Shown: positions 61,620-64,000 of the stretch, in pieces
Layout of the letters: every line of letters begins with the position of its first letter
Numbering within the stretch: position 1 is the first letter of the stretch
DNA from: Pomacea canaliculata
Taxonomy: Eukaryota; Mollusca; Gastropoda; Architaenioglossa; Ampullariidae
Assembly: GCF_003073045.1 (NCBI RefSeq)
Contig: NC_037602.1
Span: 9,658,464-9,722,463, forward strand
Direction of reading: 5' to 3'
Length of the DNA stretch: 64,000 nt
The notes under the pieces: model-generated
Database searches by the model: none
The model's input: only the letters and a program-made list of their open reading frames with translations
Told to the model about the DNA's origin: nothing
Made by a program: the position numbers and the translations under genes

Positions 61620-64000
61620 TCACCACCAGAGGCTCAGAAAACCATCACGGTCTACAACCTGTCTTCGGCGGTAACGCGCCCCTTTCAAGGGACACCTCAA
61701 GATGGCTCCGCTGTTATTGGATCTTGTATTAGTTTCATGATCCCTGCTACACCTGGGAATTCGTAACAAAGCAGACATTACGACGTCGTGTAAATTGATG
61801 TGTGAATTGAAACCTATGTCCTCTAATAACTAGTTTGTGTAACATTTTTGTAGTCACGCAGAGTAAGCATTGATTGTCACACATGCTGAATAGAGATTCA
61901 GTGTCTCTGCAGTAGTACATGACTGAGAGAACTTGACTTACCCAAAGCCTTGCTTTTGTAAAATCTCCGCAATGGGTGTCTGTGTCCAGGTCACCAACGC
62001 TTCAAGTCTACCATTCCGTTTGGAGGTCGTCCAGGACACAGGCAGCACCCGTACACCATAGGTCTTTATGGTCAGGGATTCATCTACAAAGTAGTAATCG
62101 TAATCATTGTGATCTGTTGTTACAAAAGTATAACAATATATAATCTGCTTGCGAAATGCTTTCTTGGCGTCATCTAGCATATGAGTATAATTAAACTCTT
62201 TATGTTTCCCACTTTGCCTCCACCAGTTTTGAGTCGGATTGAGAGTTGTCATAAGGAGTTGGTATTGTTTATGAGTCAATTGTATCTGACACAAGTTCGC
62301 AGTGAGTATGAATATAATATCGCAAGATATACCATAAATGTATAATTACAGCTTTTACTACTTAAACTATAGATTGAGAAAGATGTGTATGTTGTAGCTA
62401 TAGTGTTCAAGTTCATGTGGCTGATTACCGCCCAGCTGGTGGTGAACAATCAGCAGCAAGTTTTTAGATGCAGTGTAGCCTGGGGACAAATGGATATCGG
62501 TATAGAGCTTCAGCAAACGCACCCACACTTCGGGGGTGAGTTTGTGGACGGTGGCAACACTTTCAGAGCTTCAAGATCATTACTGTAATTTTGCTTTTTA
62601 CTCTGATCGAAAGGAAAACTCAATTATTGATAAGAGGCCTTCTTCCATGTGGGGTTTTAAGGAAATTATTTGTCTATAACAACTTTGTCCACATATGTAA
62701 TTTAATCATGTCTTTTTTTCCACGACTTTCTCGTTCGGTATATAGAGCGCCTTAATGTGCTTGACTCTTTGAGGGGCTAATAAAATTTTAAAATTAGCCA
62801 GTCGTAAGAAGAATGTCTATTGTATGATTATTATCGAATGTTGTAACCGGATTTATAAAAAGCTCGAGAACAATGGAGGTAACCCACAAATAAGTCTTCT
62901 ACTTAGGCAGTTGAATTAGAACGTTTCGTGCGACAGCATTATTATAATTTTGGATTTCAATGACAAGGCTAACTAGTGAGGGCAACACAAAAACAGTAAG
63001 AGGTAAAAAGTGGGTAAAAGAAAAAGAGAAACTGTAATTCGAGAGTTTTAATTTTGCTTAGGAATTAGACGAACTCACCTGCAGAATGCACGTTATGAGA
63101 ACTCCACCACGACTCCGCGGTCACGGCGCATGTGCTCCAGAGCTAGGCAGACTGCCCGATGTGTGAACCCTATTTTTGAAATGGAGTTAAGTGTCATGAA
63201 TACTACAGCGCTTTTCCTTTGTGTTTCTGATACTTTGCACAGCTGAACATGAGGGATGAACTTGACTTGATTTCGGCCCTTGAGCCGTGTGAAGTAATAG
63301 CAAGACACTCTTCACAGTAAGAACATTAACTATCTGTGGAGGTTGTAAATTGACCACCAATACAGAAATAAAAGGAATAATTACAAACGTTTTTGGCAGA
63401 GTAAACGCCACATTAAATGTTGACCGTCAAATTTGCTTCTCCCTATCTGACAGCTACAATTTCGCAGCTGATCGCCAGCAGTCCATCGATATGATGTCGT
63501 ACTGAGATATTATTTCCTTAATCTGAATCTTCTCTTATTCCGTAGGTATGCCCATTTTGGATTTCTTTACGGGCAGTTTTACTTACTAAAAGATCATACC
63601 GAAGCGTCTGCAGACTTGGTTGAATGTTCCCCCTTTTTGGCTACCACTACGAAGTTTCCATGAACGTGATGGACGGCGAAAATGCTCACGATGTACATAC
63701 CGATTAACCGCACACTTCTCCACTTGTCTCCGCCATTATCCCGGCGTTGTTGACGCAGAATCTCACGGCTCAACAACGTGACACGCCCGGCATCAAACGC
63801 CTCTATTACCAAGAAAGCATTTCTAACTTGTCACACAGGAGCACAGGAAAACAACCAGGAACGGTTTTACAGGCCTAATAATAATATAATAAATATATAT
63901 AATTATTTAACACATATAGAAGATTTCGAATGTACAAAACCTTTGTGCTGCTTCGCCATCAGAACGTCGGCATCTTGGAGAAGACTAGGCGCATATGGTG
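61620..64000 (-). pseudogene. Frameshifted paralogue of the 15-PGDH-like SDR gene (runs off the right edge)
   Basis: Six segments on the minus strand match exons 2-7 of the SDR gene at 51639-54614, in the same order and with introns at the same places. They are 63941-64000 (end of exon 2, QDADVLMAKQHK), about 63701-63802 (exon 3, VNNAGIM), 63079-63175 (exon 4, ALEHMRRDRG), 62429-62479 (exon 5, YTASK), 61942-62083 (exon 6, YGVRV and LCPG) and 61620-61750 (exon 7, MKLIQD and RYRRRQ). The five complete segments (exons 3-7) each need a one- or two-base shift to follow the parent protein. The exon 4 acceptor CAG reads CAA. Conserved intron positions show a DNA-level duplication, not a retrocopy. 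Exon 1 would lie outside the window. The intact frames of other genes nearby make sequencing error a weak explanation. Confidence 0.78.

Noticed and set aside
62385..62588. 67-residue plus-strand frame
   Set aside because: It is antisense to the exon 5-like segment of the SDR pseudogene.
1..64000. CRISPR arrays, bacterial operons, phage or viral genes
   Set aside because: Genes have spliceosomal introns and animal families; no regularly spaced repeat array or viral gene was seen.

Overview
The window looks like genomic DNA of an invertebrate animal, most probably a gastropod mollusc. The genes are short exons with GT/AG introns scattered through AT-rich DNA. There are many microsatellites, tRNA-derived SINE-like repeats and small DNA-transposon relics. 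The gene set also fits: a PC1/3-type prohormone convertase, intron-less class A receptors of a lophotrochozoan type, a rolling stone-like membrane protein and an RTE-type retrotransposon relic. The species assignment is inference. All coding models below were assembled by hand from splice sites and reading phases. In every multi-exon model, exon lengths and phases add up to one open frame.

Left part (1-10 kb): two tandem intron-less receptor genes on the minus strand. The distal copy (2936-3918) carries a one-base frameshift at TM6; the proximal copy (8961-9965) is intact. A decayed retrotransposon fragment and a SINE-like repeat lie between them. Next, 12611-13237 on the minus strand is a two-exon gene for a 134-residue secreted protein with the ten-cysteine prokineticin/astakine framework. 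At 15870-18562 on the plus strand, a five-exon gene encodes a secreted protein of about 188 residues with 12 cysteines that I cannot assign to a family. From 18.6 to 25.9 kb I see no gene.

Centre (25.9-41.4 kb): a complete 15-exon prohormone convertase 1-like gene on the plus strand (681 residues) with an intact Asp/His/Asn/Ser catalytic set, two prodomain cleavage sites, a P-domain and a short C-terminal tail. Intron 1 is about 6.9 kb and holds a SINE-like repeat and a near-perfect 67-bp palindrome.

Right part: a four-exon rolling stone-like membrane protein (45539-48767, plus); two hAT-like non-autonomous transposons, one with a perfect 8-bp target duplication; a seven-exon 15-hydroxyprostaglandin dehydrogenase-like SDR (51639-54614, minus). 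The SDR sits head-to-head with a small charged, probably nuclear, protein gene (55186-58931, plus), whose intron 2 contains a 380-bp foldback element flanked by an 11-bp direct repeat. At 61620-64000 a collinear, frameshifted paralogue of the SDR gene runs off the right edge.

A loose peptide-signalling theme (convertase, secreted cysteine-rich proteins, receptors) runs through the left and centre, but nothing in the sequence shows that these genes act together.
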